Assembly (NCBI RefSeq): GCF_000412675.1
Contig: NC_021505.1
Coordinates: forward strand, 2,722,501-2,786,500
DNA from: Pseudomonas putida NBRC 14164
GTDB lineage: Bacteria > Pseudomonadota > Gammaproteobacteria > Pseudomonadales > Pseudomonadaceae
Reading direction: 5' to 3'
DNA length: 64,000 nucleotides
How positions within the stretch are numbered: the stretch's first letter is position 1; every line of letters starts with the position of its first letter. The notes beneath the pieces were generated by a model that was not told where the DNA came from, did not search any database, and was given only the letters and a program-made list of their open reading frames with translations. Position numbers and translations under genes: made by a program. Below, piece by piece: positions 53,698 through 62,100 of the stretch.

Positions 53698-54203
53698 CCG
53701 TCAATGCTCAGGCAGGCAAGGAAGGCCGTGCGCATGTCACGCTTGATGGTAATCAGAGACAGCTGCAACTGCTCGGCGATTTGCGCATAGGTCAGCCCGT
53801 CCAGCTGCGACAGCAGGAACACTTGGCGGACCCGAGCCGGCATGTCGCGCAGCATGGCATCGACGCGGCACAGGGTTTCCAGGATCAGCCAGCGTGTTTC
53901 CGGCGCGGGCACCTCGGGTTGCGGCAAGTGGGCAATGGCTTCCAGATAGGCGCGCTCGACATCCTGCCGGCGCCAGCGGTCGACCACCAGGCCCTTGGCG
54001 ATGTGGGTAAGCAAGGCCCGGGGTTCACTGCCGAAATAGCTATTGCCCTGGCGGCTGAGCAGGCGCACGAACGTGTCGTGAGCCAGGTCGGCTGCATCGC
54101 AGGCATTGCCCAGCTTGCGCCCCAGCCAGCCCTGCAGCCAGCCATGGTGCTCGGTGTACAGCGTCTGGACCTGCAGGTTGAGGGTAGGGTCGGCGGGCGG
54201 CAT
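53694..54203 (-). CDS. FecI-type ECF sigma factor
   Basis: 169-residue extracytoplasmic-function sigma factor. Region 2: LYTEHHGWLQGWLGRKLGNACDAADLAHDTFVRLL and THIAKGLVVDRWRRQDVERAYLEA; region 4: LDGLTYAQIAEQLQLSLITIKRDM. Probably directs transcription of the receptor gene after a surface signal. ATG 54201-54203 is used, giving the usual family start; a TTG at 54234-54236 would add 11 residues. First gene of sigma-fecR-receptor. Confidence 0.92.
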   Translation of the reverse strand: MPPADPTLNLQVQTLYTEHHGWLQGWLGRKLGNACDAADLAHDTFVRLLSRQGNSYFGSEPRALLTHIAKGLVVDRWRRQDVERAYLEAIAHLPQPEVPAPETRWLILETLCRVDAMLRDMPARVRQVFLLSQLDGLTYAQIAEQLQLSLITIKRDMRTAFLACLSIDG

Positions 54204-54291
54204 GGCGTGCGCAAGGTTCCGGCAAAAGGGGTGCAATTAAGAATTGATCGCATTCTAAGCGCCGTTTGTGGAACCTGGCAATGCGCAGGCG
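54204..54291 (-). promoter_or_regulatory. Possible Fur-regulated promoter of the sigma factor
   Basis: The short gap before the sigma gene contains, on the minus strand, an AT-rich imperfect palindrome TTAGAATGCGATCAATTCTT (about 54240-54259). It has some resemblance to a Fur box, the expected control for an iron-uptake sigma gene, but the match is partial. Confidence 0.3.
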
Positions 54292-56808
54292 CTACAAGGC
54301 CTTGGCCAAAAACGCCGCTGTGCGGCTGTCGGCGCACCCGGCCACCTCCTGCGGCGTGCCACTGGCCACTACCTTGCCCCCGGCATCTCCGGCCCCAGGC
54401 CCGATATCGATCACCCAGTCGCTCTGCGCCACCACGCGCATGTCATGCTCGACCACCACCACGCTGTGCCCGCTGTCGACCAGGCGGTTCAACTGCACCA
54501 GCAGCCGATCGATGTCTTGCGGGTGCAAGCCGTTGGTGGGCTCATCCAGCACATACAGGGTTGCACCGCGGGCCTGGCGTTGCAATTCGGTAGCCAGCTT
54601 GATGCGCTGCGCTTCGCCACCGGACAGTTCGGTGGCCGGTTGGCCCAGGCGCAGGTAGCCCAGGCCGATATCCTGCAGCACTTGCAGGCAACGGCGCGCC
54701 GGTGGCTGTTCGGCAAATACCTGCAGGGCCTGGTCGACCGTCAGTTGCAGCACTTGGGCGATGTTCATGCCTTGCCAGCTGACAGCCAGGGTTTCGGGGT
54801 TGTAGCGGGCGCCATGGCAGGTCGGGCAGGGCGCGTAGACGCTGGGCATGAACAGCAACTCGACGCTGACAAACCCTTCACCTTCACAGTTGGCGCAACG
54901 GCCCTTGGCGACGTTGAAGGAAAAGCGCCCGGCGTCAAAGCCCTGGGCCTTGGCCTGATCGGTGGCGGCGAACAGCTTGCGCACATGGTCGAACAGGCCG
55001 GTGTAGGTGGCCAGGTTGGAGCGAGGTGTGCGGCCGATCGGCTTCTGGTCGACCTGCACCAGGCGCTTGATGCTGCCAAGGCCCGCACTCACGTGGCCGC
55101 TGCTGGCCTGTTCAGGTTCGTCTTCCAGGTTTTGTTCTTCCGGCTCGCTACGTTGCTCGGCATGGCCCAGGTACGCGCCCACCAGGTCAAGCAGGGCTTG
55201 GCTGACCAGGCTGGACTTGCCAGAGCCGGAAATACCGGTAACGGCGGTAAAGCAGCCAAGCGGGAAGGCGGCGCTGACGTTGTGCAGGTTGTTGCGGGTG
55301 ATGCCCTCAAGCTTCAGCCAGTCGCGGGCCTGCCGCGGCTCACGCGTGGACCGGGCCGGGGCACTGAACAGGTAGGCGCGAGTGCGCGACGGCTCGACCT
55401 CGGCCAGGCCTGCGGGCGGGCCGCTGTAGAGGATGGTGCCGCCATGCTCGCCGGCATCTGGCCCTACATCCACCAGCCAGTCGGCGCGGCGCATGGTGTC
55501 CAGATCGTGCTCCACCACATACACCGAGTTGCCAGCCTGCTTCAGGCGTTGCAGGGCTTCGAACAGCGCTTCGCTGTCGGCAGGGTGCAGGCCGGCCGAC
55601 GGCTCGTCGAGCACGTAGATCACGCCGAACAGCTGCGAATTCAGCTGGGTGGCCAGGCGCAGGCGTTGCAGCTCACCGAAGGACAAGGTCGGGGTGCTGC
55701 GCTCAAGTGCCAGGTAACCGAGGCCAAGGGCAAGCAGGGTATCGATGCGTTCGAGCAACTCGTTGGCGATGCGTTGGGCAGCCAGGCGCTTTTCTACCGT
55801 CAGCGGGTCCTGTTTTTGGGTCAGGTAGTCCGCTGCCGCCACCTTGCGCAATACCTCGGCCAGCGCCTGCAACGACAGGTGCGACAGCTCGGCGATGTCC
55901 AGGCCGGCGAACGTCACGCCCAGTGCCTCGCGCTTCAGGCGCTTGCCCTGGCACAGCGGGCAGGGGCTGGGGCGCATGTACTGGGCCACGCGCTTGCGCA
56001 TCTGCGCGCTTTGCGAGTGCATGAAGGTATGCAGCACGTATCGCCGGGCGCCCATGAACGTACCCTGGTAGCTGGGCTCCTGTTTGCGCTTTAGCGCTTC
56101 GCGGGTCTGTGCCGGGGTCAGGCCGGCATACACAGGTGCGGTGGGCGTGTCCTCGGTGAACAGGATCCAGTCGCGCTGCGCCTGGGGCAGGTCGCGCCAG
56201 GGAATGTCGACGTCATAGCCCAGCGTTACCAGGATGTCGCGCTGGTTCTGCCCCTGCCAGGCCATTGGCCACGCCGCCACCGCGCGCTCGCGGATGGTCA
56301 GCGACGGGTCGGGGACCATGGTCGCTTCGGTCACCTCGTAGACCCGGCCCAGGCCGTGGCACTCCGGGCAGGCGCCCTGGGGCGTGTTCGGTGAAAAGTC
56401 TTCGGCATACAGCATCGCCTGCCCGGCCGGGTAGTGGCCCGCGCGCGAGTAGAGCATGCGGATCGAGCTGGACAGGGTGGTGACGCTACCCACCGAGGAA
56501 CGTGCGCTGGGCGTGCCGCGTTGCTGCTGCAGCGCCACCGCCGGCGGCAAGCCGTCGATGGCATCCACGTCTGGCACGCCAACCTGGTCGATCAGGCGCC
56601 GGGCGTAGGGGGCCACCGATTCGAAATAGCGACGCTGGGCTTCGGCATACAGCGTGGAAAAAGCCAGTGAAGACTTGCCCGAGCCGGACACGCCGGTGAA
56701 TACCACCAAGGCATCGCGGGGCACATCCACATCGATGTTCTTCAGGTTGTGCTCGCGGGCGCCACGGACTAGGACAAAACCCGTTGGCGAGGTAGGGCGC
56801 TGACGCAT
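54292..56808 (-). CDS. UvrA paralog (short UvrA2-type ABC ATPase)
   Basis: 838-residue DNA-damage-recognition ATPase paralog. Two ABC modules: Walker [22 protein letters not shown] near the start and [21 protein letters not shown] in the middle; signature [15 protein letters not shown] and [15 protein letters not shown]; Walker [13 protein letters not shown] and [12 protein letters not shown]. Zinc modules are at CPECHGLG and CANCEGEG...CPTCHGARY. It is about 100 residues shorter than UvrA, mainly in the region that binds UvrB, as in the UvrA2 group linked to drug tolerance. Lies 47 bp after tssA on the same strand. Confidence 0.9.
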   Translation of the reverse strand: MRQRPTSPTGFVLVRGAREHNLKNIDVDVPRDALVVFTGVSGSGKSSLAFSTLYAEAQRRYFESVAPYARRLIDQVGVPDVDAIDGLPPAVALQQQRGTPSARSSVGSVTTLSSSIRMLYSRAGHYPAGQAMLYAEDFSPNTPQGACPECHGLGRVYEVTEATMVPDPSLTIRERAVAAWPMAWQGQNQRDILVTLGYDVDIPWRDLPQAQRDWILFTEDTPTAPVYAGLTPAQTREALKRKQEPSYQGTFMGARRYVLHTFMHSQSAQMRKRVAQYMRPSPCPLCQGKRLKREALGVTFAGLDIAELSHLSLQALAEVLRKVAAADYLTQKQDPLTVEKRLAAQRIANELLERIDTLLALGLGYLALERSTPTLSFGELQRLRLATQLNSQLFGVIYVLDEPSAGLHPADSEALFEALQRLKQAGNSVYVVEHDLDTMRRADWLVDVGPDAGEHGGTILYSGPPAGLAEVEPSRTRAYLFSAPARSTREPRQARDWLKLEGITRNNLHNVSAAFPLGCFTAVTGISGSGKSSLVSQALLDLVGAYLGHAEQRSEPEEQNLEDEPEQASSGHVSAGLGSIKRLVQVDQKPIGRTPRSNLATYTGLFDHVRKLFAATDQAKAQGFDAGRFSFNVAKGRCANCEGEGFVSVELLFMPSVYAPCPTCHGARYNPETLAVSWQGMNIAQVLQLTVDQALQVFAEQPPARRCLQVLQDIGLGYLRLGQPATELSGGEAQRIKLATELQRQARGATLYVLDEPTNGLHPQDIDRLLVQLNRLVDSGHSVVVVEHDMRVVAQSDWVIDIGPGAGDAGGKVVASGTPQEVAGCADSRTAAFLAKAL

Positions 56809-56855
56809 GCGGCGATCCTTGAACGTTGGGGAGTGGCCGTCAAAGTAACAGCATT

Positions 56856-57941
56856 CTAGCGGGTGCCCAGCACATCACGGATGTTGTCCACGACATTGTT
56901 GTCTTTGATCACATCACTGAGCCAGCCTTCCAGCGGCATGTTGCCCCACTTTATTGCACGTTCTATCAGGTAGGGTACCGGGCTTTGCGGTTCGCTCTGC
57001 TTGAAGTACTGGGCAATGCCCGCAAGCATGGTGAACGCCTCATCGCGGGTCAGCGGCGTGGTGCGCATGGCGGCTGGCACAGTCGCCGGTGGGCGTGTAT
57101 CCATTTGTTCACCTGCTGATTGGGGGTTGGCCGTGACGGCCTCTGGCTCCTGCTCCTCGAGGAGGGTGGGGTGCAGCTCGACACCGCGGTCCTTGAGCAG
57201 TTTCTCCGCCAGCTGGCTTGCACGCGAGAGCATGTCGGCAAGGCTGGCAAAGCTGGGTGCCTCGCGCTCGAACAGGCGGTCTACCGTAGCCTGCAGGCGC
57301 TTGCATGCATTGAGACTGGTGGCAATCTCCAAGGCCTTGGCGCGCAGGTGATCGGTGTCGCTAAGTGCTACCGAGCGCTGGAAAATCTCAGCGTTGATCT
57401 TGCCTTCGTTAAGCGCTGTCTGCATTGCCTTGGGGTTTTGCAAGGCGAGGTTTTCTACGTGGCGTGATTCGTCATAGCGCAACACGCCAAAATTCTGCCC
57501 TTGGGTAATGGGCAAACCACCGGCAATGTCGCTGAGCGTGGTCTTGAGCCAGGACAGCCGCGCTGCGCGCTCATCCAGGCCGTCTTCCAGGGTTGGGTAC
57601 AGCGTCTCCCAAAACGCGTCCAGCACCCGTTCGGTCAGCTCCAGGCCAAAGGTGATACCTTTGAAGTGCTCGCGCTGAGCCAGCCCTTCACTGAGCCAGG
57701 CCGCCAGCATCAAATCTTTGCTCTGCTCCGCCAGCCCTTGCGCCGACAGGTCGATCACCTGCTCCCAGTTGGCAGTCTTCAGGTCGGTTTGCCAGTCGCC
57801 CTGGGTCAGGTAGTCAGGGTCGGCCCGGCGTGCCTCCTTGATCTGGTCGAACAAGGCAGAGAAGCTCAAGTCTTCGCCACTGCCACCCTCGATGGGGGCG
57901 GCCAGCGTGGCCAGCGAAAGGTCATTGAGAATTTCAGGCAT
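56856..57941 (-). CDS. tssA: Type VI secretion protein TssA
   Basis: 361-residue cytoplasmic baseplate/sheath-assembly protein. The N-terminal ImpA domain is clear (IEGGSGEDLSFSALFDQIKEARRADPDYLTQGDWQTDLKTANWEQVIDLSAQGLAEQSKDLMLAAWLSEGL... ERVLDAFWETLYP). The end (DEAFTMLAGIAQYFKQSEPQSPVPYLIERAIKWGNMPLEGWLSDVI) is the conserved tail of the short TssA group. Start ATG 57939-57941. Last T6SS gene of this strand segment. Confidence 0.92.
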   Translation of the reverse strand: MPEILNDLSLATLAAPIEGGSGEDLSFSALFDQIKEARRADPDYLTQGDWQTDLKTANWEQVIDLSAQGLAEQSKDLMLAAWLSEGLAQREHFKGITFGLELTERVLDAFWETLYPTLEDGLDERAARLSWLKTTLSDIAGGLPITQGQNFGVLRYDESRHVENLALQNPKAMQTALNEGKINAEIFQRSVALSDTDHLRAKALEIATSLNACKRLQATVDRLFEREAPSFASLADMLSRASQLAEKLLKDRGVELHPTLLEEQEPEAVTANPQSAGEQMDTRPPATVPAAMRTTPLTRDEAFTMLAGIAQYFKQSEPQSPVPYLIERAIKWGNMPLEGWLSDVIKDNNVVDNIRDVLGTR

Positions 57942-57972
57942 ATAACACTCTGGACATGGCTAATGAACAGCG

Positions 57973-58023
57973 CGCCAGAAAAACTGGCGGCGCTGCCGGG
58001 TATGGGCCGCCGCAGCGGCCCAT
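57973..58023 (-). terminator. Two hairpins after hcp
   Basis: CGCCAG-AAAAA-CTGGCG at 57973-57989 and ATGGGCCGC-CGCA-GCGGCCCAT at 58002-58023, the latter 14 nt after the hcp stop. No T-run follows on the minus strand. They could partly end or protect the hcp message and lower downstream tssA expression. Confidence 0.45.
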
Positions 58024-58037
58024 GGTTTGTCACCTGC

Positions 58038-58556
58038 TTAGGCAAACACTTTGTTCGCGGTGCGGTCCCAGCCACCGACGATGTTGCCGCCGGCCTGACC
58101 GTCGGTGCGGTTCTGCTGGGTGTAGGTGGTCTTGATACGGGCAAAGTTGAAGCTGATTTCTTCAATTGGCAGGTCGCTGACGGCCTTGTCTTCACCCCCT
58201 TGGTTGCCACCGGCAACGAACTTCACCGACGAGACCACGACTTCTTCCATGTCGATGGTCAGGTAGGTGACTTTATCGCCACCTGCACGGTTCACGTTCA
58301 GTTTCAGCTTGGCGATGTGCTTGCCGGTGCAGCAGTGCTCGAACAGCTTGGCCGAAGCCTTGTCGACGGCTTTACGGATCTTGAAGTCGCTCAGGGCAAC
58401 ACGCTCGGACGACGCACCACCCGAGGAGCTGGCAGTTGCCGAGGTAGCCTGGGTGGCGCCGTACTCGTAGCCCAGCACTTCGATCCAGTCCTTGTGTTTG
58501 TCATCCAGTACTTCGCCCGGGATGCCGTCGATTTGGATATACGCGTCAAATGCCAT
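58038..58556 (-). CDS. hcp: Hcp, type VI secretion tube protein
   Basis: 172-residue protein whose hexamers stack into the inner tube and are exported. MAFDAYIQIDGIPGEVLDDKHKDWIEVLGYEYG is the standard start; VALSDFKIRKAVDKASAKLFEHCCTGKHIAKLKLNVNRAGGDKVTYLTIDMEEVVVSSV is the core; FNFARIKTTYTQQNRTDGQAGGNIVGGWDRTANK is the usual end. Ribosome site TGGAGAG before ATG 58554-58556. Flanked by hairpins on both sides. A Ser/Ala-rich insertion (ATSATASSSGGASSE) lies in an external loop. Confidence 0.95.
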   Translation of the reverse strand: MAFDAYIQIDGIPGEVLDDKHKDWIEVLGYEYGATQATSATASSSGGASSERVALSDFKIRKAVDKASAKLFEHCCTGKHIAKLKLNVNRAGGDKVTYLTIDMEEVVVSSVKFVAGGNQGGEDKAVSDLPIEEISFNFARIKTTYTQQNRTDGQAGGNIVGGWDRTANKVFA

Positions 58557-58648
58557 TGTGAAACTCTCCATTAACAACATGTAAAGGGTTGCTCATGCGC
58601 CCCTTGGTTTTGACCTCGCCGGGCACGCCGGCAGAGGTAGCTTGCCGC

Positions 58649-58678
58649 CCCCCGGGCCTCCTCCTGTGAGGCCCGGGC
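58649..58678 (-). other. Hairpin upstream of hcp
   Basis: CCCGGGCCT-CCTCCTGTG-AGGCCCGGG at 58649-58678, a strong stem between the TssM-like gene and hcp with no T-run. The minus-strand loop contains CACAGGAGG. It may be a processing or stabilising element that sets hcp apart from the upstream message. Confidence 0.4.
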
Positions 58679-58699
58679 GACCGGTTCTTGCGGCATGGC

Positions 58700-61195
58700 T
58701 CAGTTGAGACCACGCACTTCGATTTCTACCCGGCGGTTGGGCTCAAGACACTTGATCAATTGCGCGCGCGGTTGCTGCATGTCGCAATTGACCAATGGCT
58801 TGCGGCTCCCTTCGCCTTGTGCAACCACCAGTTCGGCAGGCACGCCCTTGCCGACCAGATAGGTGCGTATGGTTTGCGCCCGTTGTTTCGAAACCTGCAG
58901 GTTGCCCTGGCTGTCGCCCAACTGGTCGGCGTGGCCCGAGATGACGATCTTGCCGATGTTCGGGGTGTTCAGCAGCTTGCTGGCAATCGCGCTAAGCTGG
59001 CCCTGGCCTTCGTTTCTAAGGCTCTGGAAGTCGGCGCGGCCGAAAGCGAACAGGGTGTCGGATTCCAGCGTGATGGTCTCGATCGAGCGCAGCGACTGAG
59101 CCCGCAGGCTGTCGATGTAGTTACGCGAACTGGACATCAGGAAGGCGTTGTCGAGGATGCGTGGCGCATCCGGCTCACGGATCTGGTCGCTATAGAAAGT
59201 GATCTGCCGGCTTGCGTACAGGTAGTCCTGGTTGCTGCCTGCTTCGCTACCGGCTGCGGTCATGCGCTGGCCGGTGTGGCGGGCGATAGCCGGGTACCAG
59301 TAGTCCGGCAGGTGCGCCTTGAGGAACGCCGGGTCGGCCTTTTCGCGCTGGGCCGGGGACAGCATCACATAGGTGTCCAGGGTGGCCTTGCCGAAATCGG
59401 CGATCGACTGGGCGCGGTTGTCATGCGGCAGCGCCTCGGCCTCGACGCTGTCAACACCGCTCACCGGCTGCAACTCGCGGGTGTTGCGCTGGTAGACCTT
59501 GAGCGTGGTCAACAGGTAAAGGGTTCGCGTGAGGTTGTCGGCCGTGGGTTTGAGCATCACGTTCTGCAACGTGGCGAAGTAGCGGCTGCGCAGCAGCGGC
59601 TCGACTTCATGGCCCTGGTAAAGGCCCAGGCGCATGCCGAGCGGCACGCCCTGCTCATGGTGTTGCTGATAGTAGTGCGCGGCCCAGAAGCGCAAGCGAT
59701 CCAGGCTACGCCAGGCGGTGTACTGGCCGCTGGCAGCCTGGTCGTCGGCCTTGGCCTGGGCCAGTTCGCCGGCAATGCTGGCCAGGGTGGCGCGGTTGTT
59801 CAGGTACGACCAGCCCCACAGGCTGCACAGCACAATGGCTACCAGGCCGGCGGCGCCGACCCAGCCAGCCTTGCGCCGGCGTTCGCGGTGGTTGCTGGTG
59901 TACAGCGCCACCAGGTGTTGGTCGGGGATGATGACCTTGCGGAACAGGCTATTGATGAATAGCGGCGCCGGCTGGCTGCCAGCTTCGGCAGCACCTGCGG
60001 CGTGTTCGAGTGCGAAGCGCTCGGCCACATGCTGGCCGTGGCTGCCCCACTGGGCTTCGTCGGCTTGCAGCGCGGCGGTGAAATAGAAACCGCGCAGCAT
60101 TTCGGCACTCTGGTACGGGTTGGCACGCAACAGGCTGTCGACGAACTGCTGCAAGCGCGGCTTGAGGGCGGCGAGCTCCAGCGGGAACCGATAGGCAGCG
60201 TTGTTCTGCCGAGTTACCTGAATGTCCTGTTGCACCAACTGCTGGCCTGCCACCTGCCGCCAGTAACCGGTCAGCTCGTCCATGGCCTTGCCGAAGCGCT
60301 GGCCCCAGTCGGCCTGTTCGTAACCCTTGTGCGAGAAGGTTTTGCCCATCACTTCGCCACGTGAGGCGTCGTCCAGCTGGCGATAGAACGCTGTAAACCC
60401 GGGTATCAGGTCGCACTTGGTGAACACCAGGTAGATGGGCAGGCGCACTTCGAGCAGGGCGCAGCTTTCCTGAATGCGTTCGCGCAGGCGCTTGGCCACG
60501 CGCTCCTGGTCCTCGGCCGAGCCATGCAGGATGTCGTCGATGCTGACGCTCACGATCAACCCGTTGAGGGGACGGCGCTGGCGATGCTGGCGCAGCAGCT
60601 GCAGGAAGCCGCGCCATTTGCCGGCTTCTTCCGGGCTGTTCATGTAGCGCCCGGCGGTGTCCAGCAGCACCGCTTCGGAACTGAAAAACCAGTCGCAGTT
60701 GCGCGTGCCGCCCAGGCCCGCCACCCTTGCGCCTTCGCGCTCGGCATAGGGGAAGTTCAGGCCCGACTGCAGGATCATGGTGCTCTTGCCCGCGGCCGGC
60801 TGGCCTATCACCAGGTACCAGGGCAGGGCATACAGCGCGTCTTTGGCCGAGGCGCCGCGGGGCTTGTTGCTGTGCAGGCGCTCGATGCTCTGCAGCAGGC
60901 GCTCGCGCAACAGGCTGACTTCTTCGCGGTCGGCCGGGGTGGCGCTGAGTACGGCCTGGTCAGCGTCGTCACGCAGCAAGCCTTCGAGGTTGTGGTGTTG
61001 GCCGACACCGCGGTACAGCAGCAGTACATAGCCCGCTGACAGCAACAGAAACACGCCGATACCTGCGAGCAAGCTGTGCAGCGAGGCGAAGCCGAAGGCA
61101 CGGCCAATGGCCCAGACCAGGAAAATCGCCAGGAAGAACGCCACTCCCAGCAGGTAGGGTTGGTAGCGCAGGCAGTAGTACTTGATCTTGTTCAT
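58700..61195 (-). CDS. TssM-like ATPase fused to a C-terminal OmpA domain
   Basis: 831 residues. Two N-terminal helices (about 15-31 and 40-61), an IcmF-type cytoplasmic NTPase domain (Walker A GQPAAGKST at 131-139, Walker B VLLDTAGRY around D179), a third helix at 445-464, then a periplasmic part like TssM's start (YQGHEVEPLLRSRYFATLQNVML). In place of the TssM end, residues 711-831 form an OmpA peptidoglycan-binding domain (ISGHADQLGD with D757, NLQVSKQRAQTIRTYL, NRRVEIEV with R821/R822). A true TssM is encoded two genes upstream, so this is an additional subunit, probably anchoring the complex to the cell wall. Overlaps tagF by 4 bp. Confidence 0.85.
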   Translation of the reverse strand: MNKIKYYCLRYQPYLLGVAFFLAIFLVWAIGRAFGFASLHSLLAGIGVFLLLSAGYVLLLYRGVGQHHNLEGLLRDDADQAVLSATPADREEVSLLRERLLQSIERLHSNKPRGASAKDALYALPWYLVIGQPAAGKSTMILQSGLNFPYAEREGARVAGLGGTRNCDWFFSSEAVLLDTAGRYMNSPEEAGKWRGFLQLLRQHRQRRPLNGLIVSVSIDDILHGSAEDQERVAKRLRERIQESCALLEVRLPIYLVFTKCDLIPGFTAFYRQLDDASRGEVMGKTFSHKGYEQADWGQRFGKAMDELTGYWRQVAGQQLVQQDIQVTRQNNAAYRFPLELAALKPRLQQFVDSLLRANPYQSAEMLRGFYFTAALQADEAQWGSHGQHVAERFALEHAAGAAEAGSQPAPLFINSLFRKVIIPDQHLVALYTSNHRERRRKAGWVGAAGLVAIVLCSLWGWSYLNNRATLASIAGELAQAKADDQAASGQYTAWRSLDRLRFWAAHYYQQHHEQGVPLGMRLGLYQGHEVEPLLRSRYFATLQNVMLKPTADNLTRTLYLLTTLKVYQRNTRELQPVSGVDSVEAEALPHDNRAQSIADFGKATLDTYVMLSPAQREKADPAFLKAHLPDYWYPAIARHTGQRMTAAGSEAGSNQDYLYASRQITFYSDQIREPDAPRILDNAFLMSSSRNYIDSLRAQSLRSIETITLESDTLFAFGRADFQSLRNEGQGQLSAIASKLLNTPNIGKIVISGHADQLGDSQGNLQVSKQRAQTIRTYLVGKGVPAELVVAQGEGSRKPLVNCDMQQPRAQLIKCLEPNRRVEIEVRGLN

Positions 61196-62100
61196 ACAGG
61201 CGTCGCATCCAGTGCATCGACGAACTGGTCGATGACGTGTTCAAGAGGTCGGTCGTAATCGTGCAGCTGTGGCGCACCTGTCAGCGGGCTCAGCAATTTC
61301 AGATGCTCACCCTTGTCAGCGCAGCCACTGAGCAGTCGGTAGGCGCAGTTGGCATGGCGCGACGGGAAGCAGTAGAGGCGCGGGTGCATGAAGTCATCGG
61401 CCAGCAGGCTTACCGCCGGCACGCCATGGCTACCGCTCATGCGTGTCAGCCAGGTCAGCCACAGATCGGCAACAGGATTTTTAAGGCCGCGTTCTGCCGG
61501 CAGTGGCAATTCAATGCCGCCCGCAAAGTCGCCGTGCAGCGAGCCCCTGCTGTTTTTCAGGTGAGCGAGCGCGGTGGCGCTGTCGAAGCCCGGCCACGAA
61601 CCGTGCAGGGCGCGGGCGACATCAGCAAAGCTGAAGTCGTGCAGGAACTTGGCATGAACCCGGCGGAACAGGTCCAGGTCCTGGCCCTGCAGCGGGCGCA
61701 AGGCCTTGATCCGTTCGAACAGACTGGCGCAATCGGCGCCTTGTACGGCCTGATGCAGCAAAGGCTTGATCTGCGCGCTGAACAGTTCGCCAAGGGTGAA
61801 CGGATTGACCCCTGCAATGCCTTCCTCGCCCTTGATCAGCTGGAAGATGAAGAACGGGTAGCGCCGTTGGCTGGCATCGCGCGAGCTGAGCAGGCCGCCC
61901 AGCAGCCAGTTGCCGTTGCGTGCGCGGTAGTTGAAAAAACACATCGGCAGCGTGTCGAACAACGCTTGCCAGTCATCGCGGTGGCGCATGGCCACCAGCG
62001 ATGATTGCAACCAGGCGTCGAACTCGCAGGCTTCCTCCGTCGCGCCGTGCAGGCTGACGAAGTCCGCGCTCGTCGGTAGCTTGCCGAAGCAACCGATCAT
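61192..62100 (-). CDS. tagF: TagF, type VI secretion-associated protein
   Basis: 302-residue cytoplasmic protein with the ImpM/TagF start MIGCFGKLPTSADFVSLHGATEEACEFDAWLQSSL and following MCFFNYRARNGNWLLGGLLSSRDASQRRYPFFIFQLI. In other systems TagF keeps T6SS repressed post-translationally by binding Fha. No PppA phosphatase domain is fused. Overlaps the stop of tssM and the start of the TssM-OmpA gene by 4 bp each. Confidence 0.9.
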   Translation of the reverse strand: MIGCFGKLPTSADFVSLHGATEEACEFDAWLQSSLVAMRHRDDWQALFDTLPMCFFNYRARNGNWLLGGLLSSRDASQRRYPFFIFQLIKGEEGIAGVNPFTLGELFSAQIKPLLHQAVQGADCASLFERIKALRPLQGQDLDLFRRVHAKFLHDFSFADVARALHGSWPGFDSATALAHLKNSRGSLHGDFAGGIELPLPAERGLKNPVADLWLTWLTRMSGSHGVPAVSLLADDFMHPRLYCFPSRHANCAYRLLSGCADKGEHLKLLSPLTGAPQLHDYDRPLEHVIDQFVDALDATPV

